Source of the DNA: Vanilla planifolia
Lineage: Eukaryota; Streptophyta; Magnoliopsida; Asparagales; Orchidaceae
Assembly: GCA_023846275.1 (NCBI GenBank)
Contig: JAIUJO010000147.1
Coordinates: 1,125,471-1,189,470 of the forward strand
Direction of reading: 5' to 3'
Length of the DNA stretch: 64,000 bases
Shown: in pieces, positions 26,401-40,020 of the stretch
Numbering within the stretch: position 1 is the first letter of the stretch
How the letters are laid out: each line of letters starts with the position of its first letter
Notes under the pieces: generated by a model
What the model saw: the letters and a program-made list of their open reading frames with translations, nothing else
Database searches by the model: none
Told to the model about the DNA's origin: nothing
Position numbers and translations under genes: made by a program

Positions 26401-29110
26401 TTTTTATTATTTATGCTATGCACAACTTAGAAACTCCAAATATGGTCCAATGGAGACAAAACAAATGTGACTTGCCTTAACCCAATGAGCTCTTTCTAAT
26501 TAAAAATTCACTTTTATACATTTATGATTCTTTTAGATTTTTGGCATATTTAATGAGATATTTTCATTCATACATGATTTCACAACCAATGAGGTTTCAC
26601 TCAATCTTCATAGTATCTTGGATAACAACTTTCTTATACAATTTATTTCATTTCTTCAAATATTTAATGTTGAATTGGTTATATTACCTAATAACATTTA
26701 ATGTGCAAGTTGTGTGACCTTTGCATTACTTTGATAAAATTATATAACATTGCTTCAATACATATCATTTTAATTTTATTATTTGCTTAGTATGAAAGTA
26801 ATAATTTATTATTATTTATGTTTATTTAGTTTTTTTGCTCATAGTTATTCCAAACGAGGTTCAATGAGACAAGATAAACATCCCTAGAATCACCTCAATG
26901 TGCTTTATTTTACTAAATATTCCTTTTTAAATTTTTAAATATTTTATTATCTAGAGTTTTAAAAAATTTTATGGGATTTTTTTATTCATACCTTATTTCA
27001 TGATTGATGATGCTACACTCAATTATTTTGTATATAAGTATGAAACTTTCCTATATAATTTGTCATTTGCTTCAAATGTATTAATCTGATTTGGTTATAT
27101 TGCTATCAAACTCTAATGTTTCACTCATGTGAGCTTCATGTCGCTATTATTTGGTTATATTAGATAGCGTCAATTTATCTAATTTTTACCTTTAGCATAT
27201 ATTTGCTTAATCAAACTAATTAGTTGTTTTTATTTGTGCTTATTTAATTAGGTAATTCATGTTAATTCCAAATGAAGTCAAATATACATGAAACAGAGGA
27301 CGTCGGACTCATCTGGACGACCTCCATCAAATTAAATATTAATTTTTTAATTTTTAAAATTTTTTTTCTAAAGTTTGACAATGTTGTATGAATCATTTTG
27401 AATTGTTTTTTAGTTGAAAAATCGAGGATATTACACTTGATCATCTTTTTATCTTGTCATACTTGTTTATCATATAATTTATCTTGTGTGATCATTACAT
27501 TGCTTTTAATTTATTACAATCCATTACTTCAGTTTAACTTATTTTATTATTATTATTATTATTATTATTATCATCATCATCATTACTATTACTACTATTA
27601 TTATGATATAATTATTTAAAATTGAAAAAATAATTTATGATTACTTTGACTTAATAAACTTGGTAATTCATAGTTATTCTACTTAAGGGCTGTTCAAGAT
27701 GGAGCAAACCCCATTGAATTTATTTCAATGAGCACTATCAAATAAAATATAAATTTTAAATATATTTTAAAATATATTTTAAAATATATTATTTTTAGAG
27801 TTTTTGCACTCTTTCAGGGATATTTAATTTCATACTTGATTTAATAATTAAGGACATTATATTCTATCACCTTAGTATTCTATGATGTATCGTTTACATA
27901 TAATTAATCCCTTTTCTTCAAATGATTTGTTTAGATTTGGCTAAATTACTGTGCAACTCTAAACGTTCTTCCATTCATCTTTTGATCTCCTTGACTCTGT
28001 TAGATTACGTTTCTTCAGTTTCCCCAATTTTAGTTTTATTATATATTTACATAATATAAAAATAATAATTTATTTTTATTTTTGATTATTTACTTTGTTA
28101 ATTCATAGTGATTCTTAACAATATTGAATTGGATGGACCAAATTTTTTGTAGTCGTCTTAACAACCTTTTTGTAATAAAACCATTATTTATATGTTTTTT
28201 AATAGTTCATTTTCTTTGATTTTTTAATCCTTTATGAAACATTTCAATTCATGCATTATTTAATGATTAGGAATATTGCACTCAATGTCCTTAGCATCTA
28301 TGAATGAAACTTTTTTAAATACTTTATCTCATTTCTTTAAATATTTCTATGAGATTTAGTTATCTTATAACAAAACTCAAATTCTCATCTTGTGTGATAA
28401 TTAGATCACTTTGATTATGTTATATTAGTTTACTTTAATTTTTCTCTTTTCAATTTTAATATATTTTTTACTTAATATTAAAAAAATAATTTTTGATTAT
28501 TTATGCTTATTTAATGTAGTAATTCATACTTGTCACAAATGAACTCCAATCAAGAGTAAAAAAGATAATTTGGTTGATCTCAATGAGAACTATCAAATTA
28601 AACATTAATTATTATTTTTTTAAAACATTTTCTCTAAAGTTTTGTGATGCATTATGACATATTTTGATATACTTCGAAGCTTAGCATCAAGGACGTTAGA
28701 CTTGATCTCATTAATATCTTTGAATGCAATATTCCTACAGAGTTTACTTTATTCTATGAATGTTTTTTCCTTTATTTGGAGACATTACAACGGAATTCTA
28801 AACGTCCGCTCTTGTGATCTTTGCATCACATTGTTTTTGTTATATTAGATTGCTTTTCTTATTTCCATTTTAATGTATTTTTACTTAAAATTAAGATAAA
28901 ACTTTATTGTTTTTTCTTTATCACTTTGGGAATTCATAGTAATTCCTTATTGGGTCAAATTTGATGAAATAATCAATATTGGACCCATCTAAACAAGCTC
29001 AATCAAATTAAATATTCTTTTTATATTATTTAAATGTTTTTTTTAAGATTTTTGCATGCTTTATGACAGATATTAGCGTGTTCCTAATTTGATGATGGAT
29101 GACATTAGAT
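18177..29110. repeat. Degenerate tandem satellite array B, monomer about 413 bp
   Basis: The array has the same monomer, orientation and block order as array A. The landmark 'ttggcatg..ttatgagatatttt' recurs near 18700, 19117, 21118, 21543, 21960, 22572, 22986, 23400, 23778, 24545, 24965, 26140, 26540, 26960, 27378, 27803, 28230, 28640 and 29053. Most intervals are 408-427 bp. Truncated monomers are evident around 19876-20015 and 20440-20917. Short frames such as 21495-21686, 24978-25262 and 28654-28848 are chance frames in AT-rich repeat, with no conserved frame from monomer to monomer. The array stops at about 29110, where gag-like sequence of another element begins. Confidence 0.85.
27543..27607. 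repeat. Compound trinucleotide microsatellite (ATT)n/(ATC)n/(ACT)n
   Basis: Consecutive ATT units pass into ATC and then ACT/ATT units within a satellite monomer. The poly-Tyr/His frame that reads through it (27398-27619) is a repeat artefact. Confidence 0.9.
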
Positions 29111-30614
29111 GACCTTATGAAAAATGAACTAGAAATGGAGAGAAGAAAAGAAGAAGAAGAAGAAGAAGAAGAATTAGTTCAGAAGAACAACATAAAGAAG
29201 TTATAATCAATAACCATGAAGATGGGGGAAGGCATTTCAAAAGTGGCATCAACTAATGATAATTGTATTGCTTTAATTTCTAATATATAATATAAAGTTC
29301 TTAATGTTATTGGAAAGTATAAAAATAAAAACTATAAGAAGAAAATTAAGAATAATAATAAGAAGAAAGCATTGAAAGTTGCTTGGAGTGATTTAAACGA
29401 AACCAGTACAAGTGAAAGGGAAGAAAACAACGAAGGACTACTTTATATGATGGCTAGAGAAAAGAGGAATAAGACAGCGCATCCTCATGTAAAGAAGAGC
29501 TATATTACTCCAAAGAAAAATTGACAAAATAAATATTTTATGTTTGAAAAAAATTTCAAAATTTGAATAAAAAATTAAAAAAAATTAAAGAACATAGTGC
29601 ACATCTAAGTCATTATAATCAAATTAGAGAAAATAGTGACATTTATTTAAAGAATATGAAAAAAGCCAACGATGATGTAAAACAAATTAGGTGAGCATGC
29701 ATCATTAATTAAGGAATTTAATGATTTTAAATCTTTGGATTCTACTTTCTCAAAGTCAAAGTTAAACAAAATAGATAAGTTTTTTGTTGCAAATGCTAGA
29801 AGATCTCATATGTATATGCATGCTAAGATTTTATATGGTGTTAAACGTAAGCTTACATGCCACTATTACATTCAACCTAGACATATGTAGGAAGACAACT
29901 AATAGTCAATCAAAATTCCCTACTTTTGTGTGGATACTAAACGAAAATAATAGCCCTATTACATAAAAATGGGTTGAATCAAATATTGTTTTGGTTCTCA
30001 AATTCGATAATTAAAATAAAATATTGTGCATGTAAACTTTGATAAATAAATTCCAACAAAAAGAAGTGTAAACATATTTAAAAAATAAATAACATCTGAG
30101 AAATTAAGTTTGAAAGATTTAAATGAAATAAATAAAAAACATAGTTAAAGAAAATCCTAAAACATTAAAACTTATTTAGGATCATCCCAAAGAACAAGTT
30201 GTTTGTGAAACATTCATTGATTTTAGAATTAATCTTCTTTATAATAGCCATATGAAGATAATTAAATTAATTATAAAGAAATTGAAAAGTTGACTCCTAA
30301 ACCCTTGGATAACACTATAATTAAAACAAAATATTTTTTAAATAATTTATTAACTGACCAATTGGTTGATAATTTATTAAAATCTTAAGGTTATAAATAA
30401 TTTATAAAATTTAGATTATTTCCCTTTGAGTAATAACAAAAATGGGAGAGGGAACAAAAATTGCAAGGATAAACCAAAATTAAGAGGAAGCATTAATCTA
30501 GTCATAACATACATATAAGGGGAGTTTATCTTTAATTATTTTGTATATTCTTTTCGAAATATTTTATATTTTTGTTAAATTTATTATAAGTTTTGTTATC
30601 ATCAAAAGATAGAT
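29111..30614 (+). mobile_element. Second Copia fossil: internal region with large internal losses
   Basis: From about 29140, after an (AAG)n run, the sequence encodes a Lys-rich stretch then 'KKALKVAWSDLNE' and an acidic tail. That is the pattern of the plant Copia gag linker before the zinc knuckle. Near 29850-29990 a decayed knuckle-like region is followed by 'FVWILN', like the WVPK motif of relatives. Near 30180 'DHPKEQVV' resembles the linker between integrase and reverse transcriptase. Only about 250 bp separate these last two signs, so the integrase core is missing; no RT motif follows. Near 30598 'tatcatcaaaaga' resembles the polypurine region. The element is an old fossil with many breaks, of a different family from the one at 11948. 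Its left LTR is absent: satellite abuts gag directly. Confidence 0.6.
29140..29172. repeat. (AAG)n microsatellite
   Basis: About eleven AAG/GAA units lie at the left edge of the second Copia fossil, close to the point where satellite B ends. They could be an expanded Lys/Glu-coding stretch of gag or mark the breakpoint. Confidence 0.9.
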
Positions 30615-30960
30615 TATTGTATTATTGACCCCAAGCTATGGTACTTTGTTTCATGATAATAAACCATAAACATTTATACTAAATTCGTTTAAGTGAATTT
30701 TAAAATTTTAAGTAGCTGATACTCATATTCATGGGATAACTAAAGGAACAAGATGTGAAAATATTAAGTCCTATGAAGATAATCTTGTTGGAGTCATAAA
30801 CCACCAAGAGATGCATTCCAAATTTAAGTCTAGGTTTTTCGTTTTAACTTTGATTAAAATATTAAACTTGATTGAAATATTTTTATATGGTACATAAATT
30901 AAATTCAAATTAATCTTGAAATAATACAGTTTCAAATATTTTTTATCCATCATAATTGAT
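30615..30960 (+). mobile_element. Probable 3' LTR fragment of the second Copia fossil
   Basis: Directly after the purine-tract-like sequence comes 'ttattgaccccaagc', resembling the TGTTGAACCCCAAG start of several plant Copia LTRs, followed by 'catgataataaacca'. The right end cannot be set: no partner LTR is in the window. The stated end is where recognisable LTR-like text fades. Confidence 0.4.
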
Positions 30961-31605
30961 TATCTCGACCATCATTTCATCTTAATAATATATTTGAAAT
31001 CTTTAATTAATTTATTATAATCAAATTTTTTTAATAATATTAATTAATTAGTAGGAAATTGAATAGAAAAATAACATGTTCATATAAGTAATTAATGCCT
31101 AAACTAATTGGGACACTACAATAAACTACTATGGTTCAGGGGTAACTAATTCTAAACGGGGTTCGATACACCAAACACTTTCCATAAGTAATCCCAAAAA
31201 TTGCAGTTTTGATAGAGTCGTCCACCCTACTTTTATAAATAAAATAAAATATATGTAGTTGGTCGCACTGTTGATTAATTCTTGAACTTAGCATTGGGCA
31301 GCCAACCCAATTATTCAATAATGTATAAAGGTTGTTAAAATCTTTATATGGAGACAACAGAGCAAATGTGCAATGTCATACAAAAAACACTAATGTTTTC
31401 TGCACGATGAACTCCAAAATTGTGGGAGTAATGTTAACCATTTGATCTTGCATTTTGATCAAAAAATCACCATCATATCACATTTTTCAAAAGTGGTAAT
31501 TCTATCAACCATTTGATTATGTAATTTCAAGATCAGATTGTGATTTAGATCTATGGCCCAGATAAATTTCATATTTCTAAAGGCACGAATCTGACTGCAT
31601 CTATC

Positions 31606-31651
31606 TGATCGCACAATTTTTGCGATCAAACTTTCCCGAAAGTTTTGATCG
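31606..31651. repeat. Two adjacent palindromes (hairpin-forming)
   Basis: The first is TGATCGCA, a 7-base loop, then TGCGATCA (31606-31628), a perfect 8-bp stem. The second is CGATCAAACTTTC, CC, GAAAGTTTTGATCG (31623-31651), a 13-bp stem with one bulged T and a 2-base loop. They overlap by a few bases. They could be the end of a small foldback or MITE-like transposon, or a remnant of an LTR regulatory region. Confidence 0.8.
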
Positions 31652-31777
31652 AACTGCTCTTAAGCATAGTTATTTTAGCCATTGGAGATTTTTTGTTAAT
31701 TTGTAAATTAAAATATTGTCAAAATTGTAATGACTAAATTGAGTCTTTGGTGAGTACTTTTAGCCACTACATATTAC

Positions 31778-31830
31778 CTATAAATAAGAGATTTTTGTAA
31801 GAAATTAGATGGAGAAATTTTTATGTGATA
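31778..31830 (+). promoter_or_regulatory. LTR-like TATA promoter candidate
   Basis: The sequence 'cctataaataagag' is followed about 20-40 bases on by 'ttgtaagaaattagatggag', the arrangement seen in R regions of plant Copia LTRs. Downstream lies a C-rich leader ('gcttcccgttcctatt'). No matching coding region follows: the CA array starts about 0.65 kb later. It could equally be a chance TATA in AT-rich DNA. Confidence 0.3.
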
Positions 31831-32544
31831 AAAAAATTTTATGCAAGAATATTCAACCTGTTTGCTTCCCGTTCCTATTTCGTCGCTTCCACACGCTGCT
31901 GCGTCATTCACTAATTAAAACTTTTCTCTGTCTCAAATCAGCTAAGTAATATTTTTCTTTATTCTTATTTGATTTAATTAAAATACTTATGCTTTTTTAA
32001 TCATTTCATCAACCATAATATTTTTTTGTATTTATTTCGATTTTATGTTGTTGAATGTTTTTCTTTTATTGGCATTTGTTATAAAGCCGTTGTAACCTAT
32101 ATTGTTGATTTCATTATAAAGGCCATTATAGCCTGTTTGAGTTGTTTATTTGTTGTGAGGGTTTAGCTTTTTTTGGCAAAAGGCTTACATTGTGTTTGTT
32201 TTTGCTTGGCTTTTGTTAGTGGTGGTCGTAGACTTGTTTTATAAGCCATATTTATCAAAAAATGATTTTGTACATTTTTAATCATATTCATTTTTTAATT
32301 GCATACTTTTTTATAAAATTTAATATGTTTTTAAATAAAATTAAAATTTGTAAAAAAGAAACTTTATATATTGTTTAAACCATAATAAAAATAATTTTAA
32401 ATATTTACTTCAAATATTTTGTAAAAAACTAAATTTTTATTTTTAATAATTCACTCCTTTTGCCAAAACCTCACTTCAACATGCTCATACACACATTCAC
32501 ACACATGTTGCAACGCACAATGGCACACATGCACACACACACAC

Positions 32545-32576
32545 ATGCATGCATGCATGCATGCATGCACGCATGC
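32545..32576. repeat. (ATGC)n tetranucleotide run inside the CA array
   Basis: This is about eight near-perfect ATGC units, the clearest example of the TGCA word that pervades the array. It lies in an uninterrupted alternating purine/pyrimidine tract of about 60 bp (32523-32583). Confidence 0.9.
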
Positions 32577-35500
32577 ACATACGAACAACACGCAAAACAC
32601 ACATTGCACACACACACACACACACACGTGCACACATACACACACATCCACAAGCACACATGAACTTGCACACACACATACAAATATGTACATACATCCA
32701 CACGCGCAGATACAGCCACACAACTATGCAAGCACACTCACAAGCACACGTGCATGCCCCATTACAAATACACACATAACCACGCACCCACACACACACA
32801 CACATGCATACACACATGCACACACACTCGCATGCACACAAGTGTATGCACACACACAACCACACATATACACACAAGCACAAGCACACACATGCTCACA
32901 CGTACACACCCAAGAACACACCAAAACACGCACATGCTCACACACATGGCTGTACTCACACAAATGTGTAGATGCATAGGCACACACACACACACACTAA
33001 CACACATAAGCACACACGTACACACACACATGCAATTGAGCACTCATAAAAAGGCATTCATGCACACATACACATACATGCTCACACTAGCATACACACA
33101 CACACAGATATGCATGCATGCATGCACAAACACACATGCACACATAAACAGAAGAAAGCACGCACACACACAAAAGTGCTTACACACTGGCACATACTTG
33201 CACACATTCACTCATGCTGCTACACATGCATAAACATTCTCATGCATCCAGATGCACTCAAGAACAAGCAAGGCACATAAAAACACAACAACACATGCAA
33301 ACAAGCCTACACACATGCACATAAATGCACACATTTGTACAAGAATAATCACTCGCACAAACACACATACACCCGCACACACATACACACAAGCTACACA
33401 CTCACAGATGCATGTACATGCACACACACACAAACAAACATGAACACATACACAAACACACACGCATACAAATACATGAATATGCACACAAATACGCACA
33501 ACTATACAAATACTCACACATGCACACACAGACACATCCACACATGCATGTATGCATGTAGACACAAACACACACACATATACTCATATGCATGCACATA
33601 CACACGTAGGCGAATTCACGCATGCACATACACACTCGCACACACAAAAATGTGCACATGCACACATACTCTAACATATACACACAAGTACACAAATGCA
33701 CACACTAATTCATTTATATGCAAACACACCCCTACACTTGCACTTTTACACATGCCAAAATACATGCACAAACACACACATGCACACAAACACATGCACG
33801 CACAAGCATGCAAACACACACACACACAAAACCACACAAGCACACATGCACACACGCACACACATACATATACAAGCATTCATACAACACACACATGTGG
33901 ACACCCATGCACACACATGCAAACGTGCATGCATGCACACACATGCAAGCATGCACATTAACGTAAGCATATGCACCTGTACAGGTAAACACACATGCAT
34001 GCACACACAAGTTCTTACACATGCGCCCATATATGTGCACATACACGATCATGTACACACACATATATGCACAAGCACATACATGCACACACACTCATAC
34101 ACACATGTGCATGCACACACATGCGAGCACACACATACAAAAGCTTATCCACACATGCACAAACACACACAAACACACATGTAAAATTACATGCACACAT
34201 ATGCATATCAAGACACAATTAGTCACGCACACTCATGCACACTTGTACTCATGCACATGCCCACCTGCATATGCATGCATGCATAAAAAACACACAAACA
34301 AACACTCATGCACTAGCACTCACATACACACCCACACAACAATGCACAAAGATGAATACGCTCTCACACATACACACACACACACGTGAATGCACATACA
34401 TACACACATAGTCATACACATGCATACAAGCATGCACCCATATGTAAACTAACTTGAACATATGCACGAGTGGACAACATACATACACATGCATACCCTT
34501 ACTCATGCACACACTCAGGCACACATGCATGCCCATCCATAAACACAAGCACCCCCATGTACACTTGCACACGCATACACTCACACAAGCACACCTGTGT
34601 ATACACATACCTATATATGCAGACAGACCCATGCACATACACACTTAAGTACACATAGTCATTCACTTACATAAATGCAAACACAATCACATGCATATAC
34701 ATAGACAACCACATGCACACAAACACATGCACACATACACGCATGCATGAGCACACAAAGACGTACATACGCACATGCATGTGTACATAAACACATGAAC
34801 ACTTACCAACATGCACACACACACACATACACATAGGGAACCAAACAAACACACATGCACACACACACACATAGACATATACACACACATATGCACACAC
34901 ATCCACACTCACTGGCATGCACACAAACTCACACACACACACAACACAAACATGTAGACGTACACACATGCACACTCATATGCACATATAAACACACACA
35001 CTTGTGTGCACATATGCACACACATAGACACACACGTATAGACACACATGCACACACATATGCAAGCACACAGATATACATGCACACTCAATGTTTGTGC
35101 ATTAACATACACACACTCTCTCTCTCTCATGCTAAAATAGACACAAAAAATTATAAACACATGACACATGCACACTTGCACAAGCATGCATATACACACA
35201 CATGCATATACTTGCAGACACATGTAAAATGACAAATATCCACATGCCTACATGCACATGTAGACAAGCACACACATACCTATACAAACACACACATGTG
35301 CCCACGTGTACAAAAACTCAAAGACACATGCACACAGACATAAACACCCACACACAGCCACAAACAAGAACAGACACATGCACCCACACACATGTGAGCA
35401 CGTGTCTGTGTGCACACACACTAATGCATGTAGACACACACACACATGCACATTCACACAAATACACACACACCAACACACATGCATGCCCATAATTGTG

Positions 35501-36539
35501 CACACAAACATAGACATGCAGATACCCACAAACCTACATATAGGCAAAAATCTAGATGCCCATATACACTCACATGCACAGATGTATATGCATGCAGATA
35601 CACACACACACACTCGTACACACACATAAGCACATAAGAAAACTCACATGCACAAACACAAACACACACTACAAAACACACATGAATACATGCAAGAACA
35701 CACATGCAAAGGCACGCACACATACACACACAGGGACACACAAAAGCACACAACCACATAATGATAGATACACATGCACATGTGCGCACACACACACAAA
35801 TGCCCAAACACATAAATATACCAGTGCACACACATACGTATGCAAACAGATCACCTACATGTGCCTCCACACAAACACATGCATGTGCAGATACACACAT
35901 ATATATATTTATATAAGCACAAACAACTAGACCCACACATACAATCAAGCAAACATGCACACACACGTGGACATGCCCACAACCAGACTCATCTGCACAA
36001 ACTCACGTACACACAAACACATTAGCTCACACATACATTCACATGCATGCACGCACACTCTTGCATACACTCACAGACACACAAAAAAATTTAGACATGT
36101 ATGCACACACACACACATGCATAAGCTAGTGCACACACATGTGTGTACACACTATCACACCTATGCATAGACACACATATGCAAATACACACAAACCAAT
36201 ACACATGCACATACAAACATAAACATATATACAAGCACACACATTTGTCCATACAGGAAGTCACACAAAAATAAATACACATGCATGCGCACAGCTTCAT
36301 AAACACCCGCACTCACACACATATGCACGCACACGCACACCTGCATAACACACATGCACAAACACACACACATGCACACAAATAAAAAACCACCCTCTCG
36401 CATTGACACACAGATAAACATGTACTCGCATGCACAAACACATATGCACACACACACACATACGAAAGTGCATAACAACACATGCACACAAATGAACACA
36501 CAAAACGCACTTGTGTGCTCTCATACGCATACACATATA

Positions 36540-37270
36540 AATAAACACATGAAAGCACATGCACACACAGACCCAAACACCCCCAATGTACACATACACA
36601 TAAACACATGCATGTTAATGCACACACATACAAACTCATGCATATACATACTTAAACACACACATGCATACTCACTTGCACGCAATGTAGATAGCACACA
36701 CACACACCCACACGCACACCTGCATACACCCACATCAAACACATGTATCAACTATTACACACATGCATGCACACACACATAGACATTCTCAAACAAGCAT
36801 AAGTACACAAACATAGAAGTTGCATGCACATATGCACACACACATGCACACAATTATGAACAAACATGCACATGCACATGCATACACATAAGAAAGTGCA
36901 CACACACATGGATACACATCAAACAAACATGCACACATAGATGCATGTACAAGCATGCATACCCATGCACACAAGCACACTGGTGCACACAAACACATAG
37001 ACACACACATGAATATATATACCTTTATGTAAGCATGCAAGTACACACCCACAAACATACTCACACAAATACTTGCCTGCAAACATAGACACACACACAT
37101 GCTCAATTGCACACACATACTCACATGTACAAACATTGACATGCTCGCCCAAAAGCACATGCATATGCAAAGCTACACACATGCATGCACACACACACCT
37201 ACATGCATGCATGCACATGCACACACACAACACAAACATGCAAACATAGAGATAGACCTTCACATGCACA
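36540..37270 (+). repeat. Intra-array segmental duplication, copy 1
   Basis: Shared landmarks in the same order as 39155-39887 include 'ccccaatgta' (36580/39184), 'cacatacaaactcatgcata' (36626/39228), 'caattatgaacaaacatgca' (36850/39443), 'gatgcatgt' (36941/39542) and 'catgcatgcatgcacatgca' (37202/39822). These match far beyond what two random CA-rich stretches would share. Reverse-strand reading gives the same peptide word ACACLFIIVCMCVCICAC in both. Confidence 0.85.
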
Positions 37271-39029
37271 AATGTACACATGCACACATACATATGCACT
37301 CATGCACACATACATTCACACACACACAAAAACAACCTTGCTTGCACATCCACACATGTCCACACACATGCACATGTGTACAGAGACACACATGTGCCAA
37401 CACACAGGCACTTGTGCATGCACATGCATAAGGAAATATGCATGCACACACACATGCGTACATGACACATGCATGCACACAAACACAAACACACATGCAC
37501 ACGCACATGTACACAAGCACATGTGAACCCATGCACACACATGCATCTGCACACACACTCATGTATGTGTACCAAAGCACACATGGCAATTAGCATGCAA
37601 AATCACATAGAAATGCTTACGTATATGCACACATGTGCACATGCTCACATGCACATGCAAAGGCACGCAACCACATAGATACACATAGATAGAGATATGC
37701 ACACACACATGAACATGCACACATATGCATAGACACATACACATGCATACACAAATCCACACTCATGCACATGCACACAAGGACATACACATACACATAC
37801 ACATGTACAGGCATACACACAAAACACACATATGCACACACTCTCACAAACACACACATTTATACATGCATACACACACACACAAAACACACTTGCACAT
37901 ACTCACACATGCATACAAACATAGAAGCATGTACAAATGTATGCGCTCACACACAAACACACATGTGTACATGCTTATACATATGCACACACATGCACAC
38001 AAACACACATATTCACAAACACAAAGATGCATACACAAACACATACACGCACATGTGTCCATGCATGCAAATGCACACATGCATTATAACACTAATAAAC
38101 ATACACACATGCATATAAGCAGACATGAACACACACAAATGCATGCACAGACACTTGCATGAACACAAACAGATGCACACAAAAATTTGCACACACCCAC
38201 AAACATAAGCATGCACACATGCAGACACACGCTTGCACACACACTCACATGTGCACATACATGTGCACACACATACATGCACACATACATACACCTACCC
38301 ACACTCCTACATGTATTTACACAAATGCATACACACAAGCATAGAACCATAAACATAAGAACCCACACACAAGCAAAAGTACACTCAAACACATGCATGC
38401 CCATACACACTCACATGGATAAAAATGCTCAAACATGCATGCACACAAACAAATGTTTACACACAAACTTATACGCACACAAATGCACACATAGACAAAC
38501 ACATGCATGCACAAATAAATACACATGTACACACACCTACATGTGCATGCAAATGCAATCTCACACGAAAAAGTACACACACACAAGCACACACATATAG
38601 ACACAAGTACACGTATCCACATACACCACAAATGAACATAAACATGCATGCAAACCTAAACAAACATTCACACCCACTCCAACACACATGCATACATGCC
38701 CACACATGCACACACACACACAAACACATAAGACCACACACACGTGTGCACATGGACAAAAACATACAAACACACACATGCACACACACACACATATGCA
38801 CACAAAGACACACACAAGCATGCACACACACAGCCACCTTCCAATATGCATGCATGCACAAGCACACATGAACATACATGATTTCACACACACAACACAC
38901 ACACACACATGCACACATGTGTGTAGTCCCACGGACACACATACAAGAACACACATGCACACATGTCTATATACACACATGTACACCCACACACAAATAT
39001 AGGCACTCACATCCATACATATGGACACA

Positions 39030-39154
39030 CACATTCATGCAAGGATGAAAATACACTTATGTAGAGACACACAACCATGGAGTCACACACAAGCACACAT
39101 ACATGCATATACACCAACAAGCATAGAAGCACACACATATAATGACACACAAAA
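39030..39154 (+). repeat. Local duplication in the CA array, copy 1
   Basis: The words 'ggatgaaaatacactta', 'agacacacaa.catggag' and 'acaccaacaagcatagaagc' recur in order at 39888-40020. The distance of about 860 bp implies a tandem duplication whose unit included most of 39155-39887. Confidence 0.8.
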
Positions 39155-39887
39155 GCACACATGGACCCACACACCCAAACAACCCCAATGTATACACACA
39201 TAAACGCATGCACGTAAATGCACACACATACAAACTCATGCATATGCATGCTCAAACACACACAAGCATACTCACTTGCACTCAATGTAGACAACACAAA
39301 CACCAATGTACACATGCAGCAACACACACACACCCGCACACATCTGCATCATACACATGCATGCACACACACATGAACATTCTCAAACAAGAACAAGTAC
39401 ACAAACAGAGAAGTCACACGCACATATGCACACACACATGCACACAATTATGAACAAACATGCACATGCACATACACACACATAAGAATGTGCACACACA
39501 CACATACACATGGACACACAAAAGACAAACATGCACACATAGATGCATGTGCAAGCAAACACACACAAGCACACTGCTGCATACAAACACACGGACACAC
39601 ACACGAATACATATACATTTAAGTAGGCATGCATTTACATGAATACATATACATTAACACACCCACAAACATACTCCGGCACATGCATGCATGCAAACAT
39701 AGACACACACACCCAAGGACACACACACACACATGCAAACACACAAACACATGTAGAAATATTCACATGCTTACTAAAAAATACATGCATATTGCATAAG
39801 CACACACATGCATGCACACTACATGCATGCATGCACATGCACACACACAACACATGCAAACATATAAAAAGAGTTTCACATGCACAC
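39155..39887 (+). repeat. Intra-array segmental duplication, copy 2
   Basis: Partner of 36540-37270, direct orientation, spaced about 2.6 kb. It contains its own small direct repeat 'gaatacatatacatt' at 39605 and 39641. It is followed directly by a copy of the block that precedes it (39030-39154). Confidence 0.85.
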
Positions 39888-40020
39888 ATACATTAATGCA
39901 TGGATGAAAATACACTTATATAAAGACACACAAATATGGAGGCATAGACATGCACATGCACATGCGTGCACACCAACACTCATAGAAGCATACACATACA
40001 ATTACACACACACACACACA
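39888..40020 (+). repeat. Local duplication in the CA array, copy 2
   Basis: Partner of 39030-39154, beginning near 'aatgcatggatgaaaatac' and continuing to 'catagaagcatacacatac'. Similarity fades by about 40050. Confidence 0.8.

Larger units (their letters stand above)
30961..32475. other. Unresolved non-coding interval between the Copia fossil and the CA array
   Basis: No open frame, RNA gene or satellite monomer is recognisable. Three things stand out. The stretch 31440-31660 is rich in GATC words and palindromes, including 'accatttgat' repeats that recall ends of plant transposable elements. A TATA-like promoter with a downstream leader, similar to a Copia LTR promoter, lies near 31780-31930. 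A pyrimidine-rich, T-rich stretch runs to 32470. The 31136-31357 and 30771-30953 frames on the minus strand have no recognisable similarity and are not called. Confidence 0.5.

Noticed and set aside
27398-27619. Tyr/His-rich 73-codon frame
   Set aside because: It is a direct translation of the ATT/ATC microsatellite at 27543-27607.
29784-29966. 60-codon frame as a small gene
   Set aside because: It reads through the zinc-knuckle-like and 'FVWILN' part of the second Copia fossil.
31114-32229. CACTA-type DNA transposon (CACTACA at 31114, 'ttagtg' near 32217)
   Set aside because: The end motifs are short, the inner bases of the two ends do not match as inverted repeats, and flanking 3-bp sequences differ ('gga' versus 'gtg').
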